Below, in pieces: positions 1 through 8,700 of a stretch of 21,867 nucleotides of DNA; within the stretch, counting starts at the first letter, position 1; every line of letters begins with the position of its first letter. The position numbers and the translations under genes are program-made. Source of the stretch: CALNBC01 sp050945915 (lineage in GTDB: Bacteria; Bacillota; Clostridia; Christensenellales; CALWSW01); NCBI GenBank assembly GCA_050945915.1, contig JBMNTV010000032.1, forward strand, positions 1-21,867. Direction: 5' to 3'. A model generated the notes under the pieces. That model made no database searches and was not told the DNA's origin. It was given only the letters and a program-made list of their open reading frames with translations.

Positions 1-1267
1 TCCGAGCGCCCAGCGGGCGACGGATGGCTTCCCTGATTTCGCCTTCGGTGACGGTCTCGCAGCGGCAAACGATGCGGCCGTACGCCGGATCTTTGGCGAT
101 CAGCTCTGCGCGTTCTTCATTGGAAAGCTCGCGGAACTTCGGAATCTCCCGGCGTTTGGGATTGAAGTTTTCCTTCATTTTGGCGTTCAGACGCTCGGTG
201 ATCCACTTCGCGATGTCCTCCGCGATGGCGGGCGCCGAAGTCAGGCCGGGGGACTCGATGCCCGCGGCGTTGAAGAAGTTCGGCGCATCATCCGGCTCGC
301 CCACCCAGAAATCGCCGTTGCTGGGACGGGGGCGGATTCCGGCGAAGTTGCCGATGAAGTTCCTTGTGGGGATATTTTCCCAGGAAAGAGCCGCATACTT
401 CAGCACTTCAGCGAGGCCGGCAGCGGTCGTTCTGGTATCTTCCTTATCGTCGATATCGTTCGCAGTCGGTCCGAGGAGGACGGTGCCGTCCACGGTCCGG
501 GAAACGAGGATGCCCTTGCCCTTGTCCGTCGGAAGCTGGAAGATCGTCGCGTTAAAGGTGTCCTTGAAGGTCTTATCCACCATGTAATACTCGCCCCTTC
601 TGGGGAAAATATTGAACTTATGGGCCGAGACCATATTGTTGAAGACATCGGAATACATCCCTGCGGCGTTGACCACGGTCTTGGTGGTCATCTCTTCGCC
701 GTTTTCCAGCTTGACGACCCAGTGCCCGTCTTCCGGGCGGACGCTTTCCACCTTGGCGCAGAGCCTGAATTCCACGCCGTTTTCCACCGCGTTTTCAGCC
801 AAGGCGATGGTCATCTCATAGGGGCAGACGATGCCGCCCGTGCCCAGGCGCAGCGCGGCGCGGGCCTTCGGGCCGATGTTCGGCTCCAACTTGCGCAGGG
901 TCGTCTCGTCGATGATCTGCATATCCGGCACTTCGTTTTGCACGCCGCGGTTGAACAGATCAAAGAGGCCCTGGATATCGTCCCCTTCAAAGGCGACGAC
1001 CAAAGAAGTGTTCCGGATGAACGGAAACTCGAGATCAGCGGCGAGCTGATCGAACATGGGGTTGCCGCGCACGTTGTAGTGCGCTTTTTTGGTACCCGGT
1101 TTGGCATCGTAGCCAGCGTGAACAATGGCAGTATTCGCCTTGGTGCAGCCGCCTGTGGCAACGTCGTCCATTCTTTCGAGAACGAGGACGTCCAGCTCGC
1201 GCTTGGAAAGCTCGCGAGCGATCGAGCAGCCGATTACGCCGGCACCGATGATGATTACGTCTCGCAT
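1..1267 (-). CDS. NAD(P)/FAD-dependent oxidoreductase, anaerobic glycerol-3-phosphate dehydrogenase type (C-terminus beyond window)
   Basis: The protein probably oxidises glycerol 3-phosphate to dihydroxyacetone phosphate, the step after glycerol kinase. It starts MRDVIIIGAGVIGCSIAREL, a classic Rossmann FAD-binding motif (GxGxxG at about residues 8-13). It continues with GGCTKANTAIVHAGYDAKPG and a DAO-type oxidoreductase core. Near the left edge, at about residue 400, CRCET starts a BFD-like [2Fe-2S] domain of the kind found in GlpA-type enzymes. About 422 residues are visible and the stop lies outside the window. The ATG at 1265-1267 was chosen because the FAD motif begins at once and a GAAGGGTGG Shine-Dalgarno lies about 9 nt upstream. 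glpK lies 208 bp upstream on the same strand, which supports a glycerol role. In Clostridia such genes are often followed by a second flavoprotein and a DUF1667 protein, which cannot be checked here. The exact substrate is inferred from context. Confidence 0.85.
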   Translation of the reverse strand, partial: MRDVIIIGAGVIGCSIARELSKRELDVLVLERMDDVATGGCTKANTAIVHAGYDAKPGTKKAHYNVRGNPMFDQLAADLEFPFIRNTSLVVAFEGDDIQGLFDLFNRGVQNEVPDMQIIDETTLRKLEPNIGPKARAALRLGTGGIVCPYEMTIALAENAVENGVEFRLCAKVESVRPEDGHWVVKLENGEEMTTKTVVNAAGMYSDVFNNMVSAHKFNIFPRRGEYYMVDKTFKDTFNATIFQLPTDKGKGILVSRTVDGTVLLGPTANDIDDKEDTRTTAAGLAEVLKYAALSWENIPTRNFIGNFAGIRPRPSNGDFWVGEPDDAPNFFNAAGIESPGLTSAPAIAEDIAKWITERLNAKMKENFNPKRREIPKFRELSNEERAELIAKDPAYGRIVCRCETVTEGEIREAIRRPLGAR

Positions 1268-1412
1268 GAGTATTAACCACCCTTCAAATATGTAGATTGG
1301 GCACGACAGAGAGCTTCTGCTTTCTCGCAAAGCCCACTGCCGCGCCCAAACTCTCAGACAACTCAATTGGGAGCAGATTATGCTGTTGGCCGCTCAGCAA
1401 GAAGGCGTCCGC

Positions 1413-1436
1413 CCGGGCGGGACGAAGCCCGCCCGG
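1413..1436 (-). other. GC hairpin between glpK and the oxidoreductase gene
   Basis: A perfect 9-bp inverted repeat, CCGGGCGGG and CCCGCCCGG, encloses a 6-nt loop 40 bp after the glpK stop. No T-run follows on the minus strand, so it is not a standard intrinsic terminator. It may be an intercistronic stem that stabilises glpK mRNA or partly attenuates the downstream gene. The rest of the 208-bp gap shows nothing recognisable. Confidence 0.45.
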
Positions 1437-1475
1437 CGGTAAAGGTTTACTAAGCGGTTCTCTCGTGGTTCAGGC

Positions 1476-2966
<1,491 letters not shown>

Positions 2967-3007
2967 CAGTTTACCTCCTTGTGTCGTGCGTTTTTTTAGC
3001 GATCCGC

Positions 3008-3016
3008 AATATAGCA
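3008..3016 (-). promoter_or_regulatory. Candidate extended -10 promoter element for glpK
   Basis: On the minus strand TGC-TATATT lies about 40 nt before the glpK start. The surrounding CCCCGTGCTATA is shared with the rpsT promoter. No good -35 hexamer sits 16-18 nt upstream; a TTGGCT is too far away, at 25 nt. This would have to be an extended -10 or activator-dependent promoter. A small CGGGG/CCCCG stem lies just upstream. Confidence 0.35.
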
Positions 3017-3535
3017 CGGGGTCTCCCTCCCCGACTACAGCCAAGAATTGCTTTATATAATAGGACAAAAACGATAGCTTCGATGTGTATGAATGTCGAT
3101 ATGAATGCATGATCATAATGTTACCGCAGGGGAAACGCCATTTATATGTTTATGCTGTGCATATACCGTATATTTATTCAAATAAGAGAATATTTATGCG
3201 TTTATCCCTATGAAAAAACGGTCGGCCAAAAAAATGACAACACAGCGAACCATCCGGCTAGCTACGCTCTCTTTTTCTCAGCAAACCGCCTTATCGTCAA
3301 CATCATTATAGTAGCTCGATTCACAAAATGCAACCGTTTTATGATAATTTTAGATTGATATATTATTGACATATTTCAATGGGACTCCAAACGTATCTTG
3401 ATATGCGTGAAAAAATAACATTATGAAAAGTTTCACAGCTCCGTCACATAAATATGCAGTGATATGCATCCTCTTCCCGCGAAAATGACGATGACTTGTT
3501 GCTTGCGGCTTTGTATGTATCGGCGCATATGCCCG
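3017..3535. other. AT-rich intergenic block without a supported gene
   Basis: This stretch between glpK and murI is much richer in A+T than the coding DNA around it, especially about 3040-3460. It contains two copies of TATGAATG at 3088-3095 and 3100-3107, 12 bp apart and so on one helical face, and two ATATGCA copies near 3452-3468. A 70-codon plus-strand open frame at 3146-3358 has no convincing ribosome site and an implausible composition. I see no riboswitch or tRNA fold. It probably holds glpK control sites and the murI 3' region. Confidence 0.5.
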
Positions 3536-4324
3536 TCACAAAAGCACCGGCCGGTATTCCGCCAGCATGCGCTCAAAAGCAGGGATGACGGTTTTGGCGT
3601 CTCCGCTTGTATAAAGCTGCACGCTGCCTTGGGTTTTGTCGGAAAGGAGATTGCTTTCGGCAAGCACCCGCTTCAGCTGACGAACGGTTCCCGCGTTGCC
3701 GTCAAACAGCCGCGGCTCCCCTGCAAAATGCTCCCTGGCGTAACGCTGGATGTTTTCCCGGATAAACGGGTAATGGGTGCAGCCCAATACGATGCCGTCG
3801 ATGCGCTGCCCGTCGTATTCTCCCAGGAGCCTTGCCAGCTGGTCGTCCACTTCTTTTCCCGTTTTGCCCGCCTCGATGAGCTCCACAAGGCCGGGACAGG
3901 GGACGTTTTCCACCTGATGGCGCGTGTCCACCCTCTTCAACAGGTTCTGATAGCGCATCAGAGAACAGGTGGCGGGGGTGGCCATCATCAAAATGCGACC
4001 GCCTGCGGAGTTTTCCACGGCGGGCTTAATGGCGGGCTCCATGCTGATCACCGGCAGCTGGAGCCGGCTGCGGATGTGGTTGATGGCGGCGGAGGTGGCG
4101 GTATTGCAGGCGACGACAATGGCCTTGACCCCCTGATCCGCCAAAAAACGGGCGCAGTTGAGGGCGAGCTCGACGATGCGCTCCTCCGGCTTGGTGCCGT
4201 AGGGGGCGTTGCCATCGTCGCCAAAATAGATGTAATCCTCGTTGGGGAGCAGGGCCATCGCGGTTTTCAAAACAGAAAGGCCGCCCATGCCGGAATCGAA
4301 GATGCCGATGGGTCTGTTGTCCAA
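3536..4324 (-). CDS. murI: Glutamate racemase
   Basis: MurI interconverts L- and D-glutamate in the cytosol and supplies D-glutamate for the peptidoglycan stem peptide. The 262-residue product is close to the usual 265. It shows IGIFDSGMGGLSVL at the N-terminus (Asp10), YFGDDGNAPYGTK around 33-45, ACNTATSA with catalytic Cys73, and GCTHYPF with the second catalytic Cys181 and His183. I chose the TTG at 4322-4324 because a GAGGTG site lies 6 nt upstream and the family N-terminus begins there. The longer frame to 4387 would start inside the -35 box of a good promoter. A GTG at 4336 is a weaker alternative. The gene follows spoIIP but seems to have its own vegetative promoter, as expected for a cell-wall gene. 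Confidence 0.95.
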   Translation of the reverse strand: MDNRPIGIFDSGMGGLSVLKTAMALLPNEDYIYFGDDGNAPYGTKPEERIVELALNCARFLADQGVKAIVVACNTATSAAINHIRSRLQLPVISMEPAIKPAVENSAGGRILMMATPATCSLMRYQNLLKRVDTRHQVENVPCPGLVELIEAGKTGKEVDDQLARLLGEYDGQRIDGIVLGCTHYPFIRENIQRYAREHFAGEPRLFDGNAGTVRQLKRVLAESNLLSDKTQGSVQLYTSGDAKTVIPAFERMLAEYRPVLL

Positions 4325-4358
4325 AACCTTCACCTCGGTCGGAAGCTTTATACGGGCA

Positions 4359-4387
4359 ATTATACCCCAGATCACGCGCCGGCGCAA
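4359..4387 (-). promoter_or_regulatory. Sigma-A-type promoter for murI
   Basis: On the minus strand TTGCGC (4382-4387), a 17-bp spacer and a consensus TATAAT (4359-4364) lie about 35 bp before the murI TTG start and just after the spoIIP stop. It would uncouple murI from the sporulation genes upstream. Confidence 0.6.
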
Positions 4388-4398
4388 TCGAGCCGGAT

Positions 4399-5331
4399 TC
4401 AGCCATCCCCCCCTCCCAGGGAGGCGATCGCCGCCGCGAGGTAGGGGAGCGAGTTCAACGCTTCTTCCAGGGTGTTGGCATTGTGACCCACCTCTACCAG
4501 AACACTGTCGCCGACGTGCTGATTGTACCGCCCGGTGTACACCCGGATCGGCCTGGTCAGCTTTGGATGGATGTCGTTCAAAAAATTCGTGATATGCAGG
4601 GCGATGTTGTAATTACGCTTGTAATTCGGCTTGACAGCGAAGCCCTGGCCGGTCTTTCCCTCCCCGGTCCCGACAACGAACATGATGCGCGCGCATTTTT
4701 TGCCGTTGATGACGGCGACGTCGTTTACTGCGATGTAATCCTCCATCGTGGCGCTCGCTTTGAGTTCGTACGAATCCCTGTGCACGTCGATGAACAGGCG
4801 GATGCCGGGGTACTTATCCTTATAGTATTCCATGGTTTTGAGCGACCGTTCATAGGATGTCCCCAGCCTTGGCGGTTCGTGATTCGTCGTGTCGTGTATG
4901 ACGGAGATCCCGTATTCCTCGGTCAGTATCCGCGCCAGTTCCTTGCCGATGGCGACGATGTTTTGCTGTTCGTCCCTCGTTCTCCAGTCTGTTTCCATCG
5001 CGTGGAGATAGGACTCCGTCGTGTGGGTGTGATAGATCAGCACGCTCGGCCCTTCTCCAGAGAAAGAAAGATCGGATTCCCCTGTCGAATCCAGCAGCTC
5101 AAAGAGGATGCCCCTGTCCACATCCTCGTCGATCTCCAACACGTCGAACCGGATGGTGTTTCCCCCGAGTTCGTACTCTGAATCATAGGCCTCCGCCGAC
5201 GGAAGCGCCCGAAGCATGATCCCGCCAGGAGAAAAAAAGGCGGTTTTCAGCCTGTCCCAACTGATCAGCGTCACCAGCGCCAGCGCCGCGAACGCGATCA
5301 AGTACAGCGCGCTTTTGTCCTTCTCCCTCAC
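4399..5331 (-). CDS. spoIIP: Stage II sporulation protein P (SpoIIP), peptidoglycan hydrolase
   Basis: SpoIIP is a membrane-anchored amidase and endopeptidase that, with SpoIID and SpoIIM, degrades septal peptidoglycan and drives engulfment of the forespore. The 310-residue product has a basic N-terminus, one membrane anchor at about residues 8-25 (ALYLIAFAALALVTLISW), a linker, then the SpoIIP domain. That domain has YHTHTTESY (residues 100-108), DVHRDSY (182-188) and EVGHNANTLEEAL near the C-terminus, which carry the predicted zinc ligands. I chose the GTG at 5329-5331 because AGGAGG lies 9 nt upstream and the anchor follows directly. The open frame continues to 5457 but that extension looks non-coding. 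gpr lies directly upstream, the order known from Bacillus. The protein is shorter than B. subtilis SpoIIP (about 400), mainly in the linker. Confidence 0.93.
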   Translation of the reverse strand: MREKDKSALYLIAFAALALVTLISWDRLKTAFFSPGGIMLRALPSAEAYDSEYELGGNTIRFDVLEIDEDVDRGILFELLDSTGESDLSFSGEGPSVLIYHTHTTESYLHAMETDWRTRDEQQNIVAIGKELARILTEEYGISVIHDTTNHEPPRLGTSYERSLKTMEYYKDKYPGIRLFIDVHRDSYELKASATMEDYIAVNDVAVINGKKCARIMFVVGTGEGKTGQGFAVKPNYKRNYNIALHITNFLNDIHPKLTRPIRVYTGRYNQHVGDSVLVEVGHNANTLEEALNSLPYLAAAIASLGGGDG

Positions 5332-5404
5332 CGCCTTCGCCCTCCTGTTCCTTGGTAAAGGTATGCGTTGGACCGGCCATATAGAACCATCCGGGCAGGG
5401 CGCA

Positions 5405-5437
5405 AATGCCAAGAACCCGCTCACAACAGGCGGGGTC
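5405..5437 (-). terminator. Weak terminator-like hairpin after gpr
   Basis: On the minus strand GACCCCGC pairs with GCGGGTTC across a 9-nt loop, with one mismatch, followed by the modest T-rich TTGGCATTT. It lies between the gpr stop and the spoIIP start and may reduce rather than block read-through. Confidence 0.35.
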
Positions 5438-5492
5438 TTTCGTTTCACTAAGGCCAAAAAGCAAGCATCGTCGCCTCCGAAGATGGAATGGC

Positions 5493-5514
5493 AAGGCGTC
5501 TGGCAAAACGCCTT
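5493..5514 (-). other. Hairpin overlapping the gpr stop codon
   Basis: AAGGCGT and ACGCCTT form a perfect 7-bp stem around an 8-nt loop. On the minus strand the stem starts inside the gpr TAA codon at 5513-5515. No T-run follows. It could be a stability element or processing site for the gpr-spoIIP message. Confidence 0.4.
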
Positions 5515-6436
5515 AATGCAGGAATCTTCTCAGCTCTTCCTGGCCGATGTTGTGCAGTGCCATGTCGATCCCCGAGGCGAGTAGTTCCGCAGAACGGTCG
5601 ATGATGCAGTCGATGTCCTTTGGGGTGACCACCAGGGGGCCGATTTTTTCCGACACCACCTTGCCCACCAACTCCACCAGCTGGGAGCCGTTTTCTTCCT
5701 TCTCTCCCATCTCGTTCAGCAATAGGGATACCGCGTCCTGGGAAATCGTGCTGGCATGGACCACCGTCGGCACGCCCAGGGCGATCACCGGCACGCCCAG
5801 GGTTTCCCTTGTGAGCTGCATCCGTCCAATCCCCATGCCGCTGCCGGGCTGGACGCCGGTGTCCGTCAGCTGGACGGAGGTGCTGATCTTGTCCGTCGAG
5901 CGGGAAGCCAGGGCGTCGATGGCGATCACCAGGGCGGGCTTCACTTTTTCCACCAGCCCGAGGACGACTTCACCGGTTTCGATCCCCGTCACCCCCAACA
6001 CCCCCGGGGCGATGGCGCAGACCGGCCGGACCCGCTCGTCCACCAGGTCCGGAAGGTACTGGGTCACATGCCTGCTGACGACCACCTTGTCCACCACGGC
6101 GGGACCCAGGGCGTCCGGCGTGATCGTCCTGTTCCCCAGGCCGATAATCAGCACCGTATCCCCCTTTTTCAACCCAGAAATTAAGCCGGAAAGCTCGGTT
6201 TGCAGCACCTGCTCCACCCTTTCGCGATACGCAGGGTCGTTTTCCGTCAGGCGGGGCGCGTCGATGGTGACAAAGGCGCCCACGCCTTTTCCGAGTTCTT
6301 TGGCCGCTTCATCGGTATCGATGAACACGCGGGTGACCATGATTCCCTCCTGTGGATGCTCCTGGCTCACCCTGATTCCAGGTAAACCTGCCTTTTCTGC
6401 AACGGCCTCGCTGGCCAGATCTGTGCGCACTCCCAT
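5513..6436 (-). CDS. gpr: Germination protease (GPR)
   Basis: GPR is the spore-core endopeptidase that cleaves small acid-soluble spore proteins at germination. The protein has 307 residues. Recognisable parts are VRTDLASEA at the N-terminus, LIIGLGNRTITPDALGPAVV, PGVLGVTGIETGEVV, AIDALASRSTDKISTSVQLTDTG, QPGSGMG and GVPVIALGVPTVVHA, all typical of peptidase family A25. The ATG at 6434-6436 has GAAAGGAAG upstream. In B. megaterium GPR the zymogen autocleaves within VRTD/LA after 15 residues. Here only six residues precede that point, so the propeptide is very short. The loop before the final VTPKDID segment is also shorter than in Bacillus. gpr is divergent from rpsT and precedes spoIIP. I could not identify a clear sigma-G promoter. 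Confidence 0.95.
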   Translation of the reverse strand: MGVRTDLASEAVAEKAGLPGIRVSQEHPQEGIMVTRVFIDTDEAAKELGKGVGAFVTIDAPRLTENDPAYRERVEQVLQTELSGLISGLKKGDTVLIIGLGNRTITPDALGPAVVDKVVVSRHVTQYLPDLVDERVRPVCAIAPGVLGVTGIETGEVVLGLVEKVKPALVIAIDALASRSTDKISTSVQLTDTGVQPGSGMGIGRMQLTRETLGVPVIALGVPTVVHASTISQDAVSLLLNEMGEKEENGSQLVELVGKVVSEKIGPLVVTPKDIDCIIDRSAELLASGIDMALHNIGQEELRRFLH

Positions 6437-6505
6437 GGTTCAACTTCCTTTCAAATGGTATCGGCATTGTTTTCCCACAAAAGCGCCCGCATTATGTGAT
6501 TTCGC

Positions 6506-6534
6506 TTGCAATCCCACCTTCCCCGTGCTATAAT
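6506..6534 (+). promoter_or_regulatory. Strong sigma-A promoter for rpsT
   Basis: TTGCAA (6506-6511), a 17-bp spacer, then TATAAT (6529-6534) with a TGC extended -10. It lies about 40 bp before the rpsT start and in the region shared with the divergent gpr. Confidence 0.85.
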
Positions 6535-6572
6535 CATTTCCGCATGAATCAACAACGAGGGGGGTGAATCGT

Positions 6573-6836
6573 TTGGCCAATATCAAGTCCGCAGCAAAAC
6601 GTGCGAAAGTCGCTTCCGTTAAGAACCTGCGCAATCGCATGATCAAGTCCAGCGTCAAAACCGCTCTGAAGCGTTTCGATACTGCTCTCGCCTCTGGTGA
6701 TATCGCGACCGCTACCGCTATCTTTTCCCAGACGGTCAGCAAGGTCGACAAGGCTGTCGCCAAGGGCGTGTACCACAAGAACACCGCCAACCGCAAAAAG
6801 GCCCAGCTCGCCGCCAGGCTCGCCAAGGCCCAGTAA
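6573..6836 (+). CDS. rpsT: 30S ribosomal protein S20
   Basis: S20 is a primary 16S rRNA-binding protein of the small subunit. The 87-residue basic helical product reads MANIKSAAKRAKVASVKNLR from its start and ends with NTANRKKAQLAARLAKAQ, both typical of S20. The TTG at 6573-6575 was chosen because it gives the family N-terminus MANIKSA and lies 7 nt after the purine-rich GAGGGGGGTG. A GTG three codons upstream falls inside that ribosome site. UUG starts are common for rpsT and are part of its translational control in E. coli; whether that holds here is inference. The gene is alone between its own promoter and terminator, divergent from gpr and convergent with holA. Confidence 0.97.
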   Translation: MANIKSAAKRAKVASVKNLRNRMIKSSVKTALKRFDTALASGDIATATAIFSQTVSKVDKAVAKGVYHKNTANRKKAQLAARLAKAQ

Positions 6837-6857
6837 TTTCCGATTGCTTTCACATTT

Positions 6858-6889
6858 CAGGGCGTTTTCGCGTCCTGTTTTGTGTTTTT
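6858..6889 (+). terminator. Intrinsic terminator of rpsT
   Basis: CAGG-GCG pairs with CGC-CCTG around a TTTT loop, with a 2-nt bulge, followed by TTTTGTGTTTTT. It lies 21 bp after the rpsT stop and just before the end of convergent holA. The T-run is only on the plus strand. Confidence 0.75.
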
Positions 6890-6897
6890 GGGGCTGT

Positions 6898-7926
6898 TTA
6901 GTTCTTGCCCGCGAAAATGCCCAACAGCTCCCGTTCGATGAGCGTTTTTGCGTCCACCGTCTCGCTTTTCATTCGGTAATCCAGATCCGCCAGGGCGACC
7001 AAGGCGTCGTCCAGTTCTTCCTTCGTGAACCTTCTTGTGATGGCGTCTCGTTTTCCGGCGCGCTTGTTGTCCGATAACATGCGGATCCTGTAGGCTATGG
7101 CGGGCAGTACGGCATACTCCGAACCATGCCCGCCCCTCTCGAAGATCGAACGCAGCATCAGCAGGGCGTTTTTTTTGTTTCCGGCCAGCATCTCGTCCAT
7201 CGCCCGGAACACGTTCTGCTCCACACCCGGCGTCACGCAAAGGTCGATCATCTTCCGGCTGACCGGCGCGCCGTTTGCAAAGCTCAGCACCTTCTCGAGC
7301 TCGGTGGTGAGCGTCATCAAATCGCAGCCCACCATGGAAATCAGATGGGCGGCCTCCCGCCTGCCCAGCGTTCCGCCCTTGCCTGCTGCGAACTTTGCCA
7401 GCCAGGGCAAAAGCTCCCGCTCTGCAAGGAATTTGAACTCCACAGCCCCCCCTTTTGCCGCGATAGCCTTCAGGATTCTTTTTCGCGCATCGCATTTCCC
7501 GCGCACGAAAAAGACCAGCGCCGTTTGGGGGTTCGGCTTTTTCAAGTATTCGAGGATGGGGGCGTCGCTTACTTCGTCCTGTTCTTCCTGCTTGACATCC
7601 TGCTTAACGCCCTTCTTTTTATCCTTTTTGGTTCCCTTCTTTTCATCCTGCTGATCATCCTGCTTCACTGGGGCGAATAGCCGGCTGTTTTTCACCAGAA
7701 CGATGCGCCGCTCGTCCATGATGGGCAGCTGCTCCGCGGCGGAAACGATGTCCGACGGGGCGGGGTCGTCCATGATCGAGAGGTTGAATTCGGAAAAATC
7801 GGGCAAAAGCAGGCCGGTGAGCCGCTCCAACGCCCGTTCCTTCACATATTCCTCTTCCCCGTGCAAAAGATAGGCCGGCCGAAGGGTGCCCGCTTCGACC
7901 TCGGCAAAAAATGCCCTGTAATCCAT
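6898..7926 (-). CDS. holA: DNA polymerase III subunit delta
   Basis: Delta is the clamp-loader subunit that opens the beta clamp and contacts delta' and gamma/tau. The 342-residue product has the family layout: an N-terminal AAA-like domain starting MDYRAFFAEVEAGTLRPAYL with LLHGEEEYVKERAL, a lid domain with VGCDLMTLTTELEKVLSFA, and a C-terminal collar domain. The ATG at 7924-7926 is preferred because GGAG lies 7-10 nt upstream and a -10 box covers the alternative ATG at 7951-7953. Residues about 88-119 are a hydrophilic repeat rich in Lys, Gln, Asp and Glu (KQD, KKG and KKD units) inserted after RLFAPV, within the N-terminal domain. The gene lies between comEC and rpsT, the order known from B. 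subtilis (yqeN). Confidence 0.92.
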   Translation of the reverse strand: MDYRAFFAEVEAGTLRPAYLLHGEEEYVKERALERLTGLLLPDFSEFNLSIMDDPAPSDIVSAAEQLPIMDERRIVLVKNSRLFAPVKQDDQQDEKKGTKKDKKKGVKQDVKQEEQDEVSDAPILEYLKKPNPQTALVFFVRGKCDARKRILKAIAAKGGAVEFKFLAERELLPWLAKFAAGKGGTLGRREAAHLISMVGCDLMTLTTELEKVLSFANGAPVSRKMIDLCVTPGVEQNVFRAMDEMLAGNKKNALLMLRSIFERGGHGSEYAVLPAIAYRIRMLSDNKRAGKRDAITRRFTKEELDDALVALADLDYRMKSETVDAKTLIERELLGIFAGKN

Positions 7927-7951
7927 GCCGCGCTCCAAACGTTTTTTGTCC

Positions 7952-7980
7952 ATTATAGCACATCAGGGGAGCATCGTGGA
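7952..7980 (-). promoter_or_regulatory. Extended -10 promoter for holA
   Basis: On the minus strand TGC-TATAAT (hexamer 7952-7957) lies 25 bp before the preferred holA start. The -35 position (7975-7980, TCCACG) is a poor match, so the extended -10 must carry the promoter. The T at 7953 also begins the alternative upstream ATG, which argues against that start. The -35 falls within the last codons of comEC. Confidence 0.6.
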
Positions 7981-8700
7981 CACGGATACCCCGCTTTCCG
8001 AAACCCGGACGGTGATGGCGCCCCGTTCCGCCGTCGTGAACACTTTTGCTCCCGCTGCATTCAGCCGCGCTATTGTTTCCGGGGCGGGGAAACCGTAAAC
8101 ATTGCCCTGCCCGGCGGAAATGATGGCGATCCTCGGCCTTGTTCTTTTCAGAAGGGTTTCCGATGTGCTGTATTTGCTGCCGTGATGCCCCACTTTCAGA
8201 AGGTCGATCTCCTCGGCGGCGCTGGCGAAAGCCGCTTCCGCTTCAAACCCTGCGTCCCCGGTAAAAAGGGCGGAAAAATCGCCGTACTCGAGCAAGAATA
8301 CGATGGAATCCTCGTTCCCGCCGCCGGGCCGGGAATACAGGACCGTCAGCTCCGCGTCACCGAGTTTTAAAACATCCCCCGGAATCAGCGTTTGCACATG
8401 CATCCCCTTTTGCTCGGCGCAAGCCATCAGCTCCATAAACCCTTCGTCCCCCTCGGTTCCGGCAAGCAGCAGGCCGCCCACCTCCATCCGTTGGCAGACC
8501 CGCAAAAGCCCCCCGGCGTGGTCGGCATCGTTGTGGGAAGCGATGGCGGCGTCCAGGGCGCGGATGCCCTGATACCGGAGGTACGGAAGCACCACGGAGG
8601 CGCACTTGTCCGTATAGGCGTTCCGGTTGCCGCCGTCCAGCAACGCGGTGTGACCTTCGCAGGAAATGACGATGGCCTCCCCCTGCCCGACATCCAGCAT
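7963..8700 (-). CDS. comEC: ComEC C-terminal metallo-beta-lactamase-fold part, separated by a frameshift
   Basis: This is the C-terminal hydrolase-like domain of the DNA-uptake protein ComEC. It begins LVITMLDVGQGEAIVI, then LLDGGNRN, ASHNDADHAGG (the HxDxDH metal motif), LFTGDAG and LKVGHHGSKYSTSE, and ends about 245 residues after MLDVGQGEA. It lies in the -1 frame relative to the membrane part. The ATG at 8698-8700 is the first in-frame start at the domain edge, but it has no good ribosome site; the nearest purine tract, GAGGG, is 13 nt away. Separate translation is therefore doubtful, and a broken or mis-sequenced single gene is more likely. A stand-alone secreted hydrolase of this fold is possible in Clostridia but no signal peptide is visible. 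Confidence 0.8.
   Translation of the reverse strand: MLDVGQGEAIVISCEGHTALLDGGNRNAYTDKCASVVLPYLRYQGIRALDAAIASHNDADHAGGLLRVCQRMEVGGLLLAGTEGDEGFMELMACAEQKGMHVQTLIPGDVLKLGDAELTVLYSRPGGGNEDSIVFLLEYGDFSALFTGDAGFEAEAAFASAAEEIDLLKVGHHGSKYSTSETLLKRTRPRIAIISAGQGNVYGFPAPETIARLNAAGAKVFTTAERGAITVRVSESGVSVSTMLP

Noticed and set aside
3146..3358. 70-codon plus-strand frame in the AT-rich block
   Set aside because: No clear ribosome site or promoter, odd composition, and no family resemblance.
5332..5457. N-terminal extension of SpoIIP by 42 codons
   Set aside because: The extension contains a terminator-like hairpin and a cysteine/proline-rich sequence unlike SpoIIP. GTG at 5331 has a good ribosome site followed by the membrane anchor.
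6437..6530. Sigma-G promoter for gpr
   Set aside because: CATAATG near 6490 resembles a -10, but no matching -35 is found at 17-18 bp; not reported as a feature.
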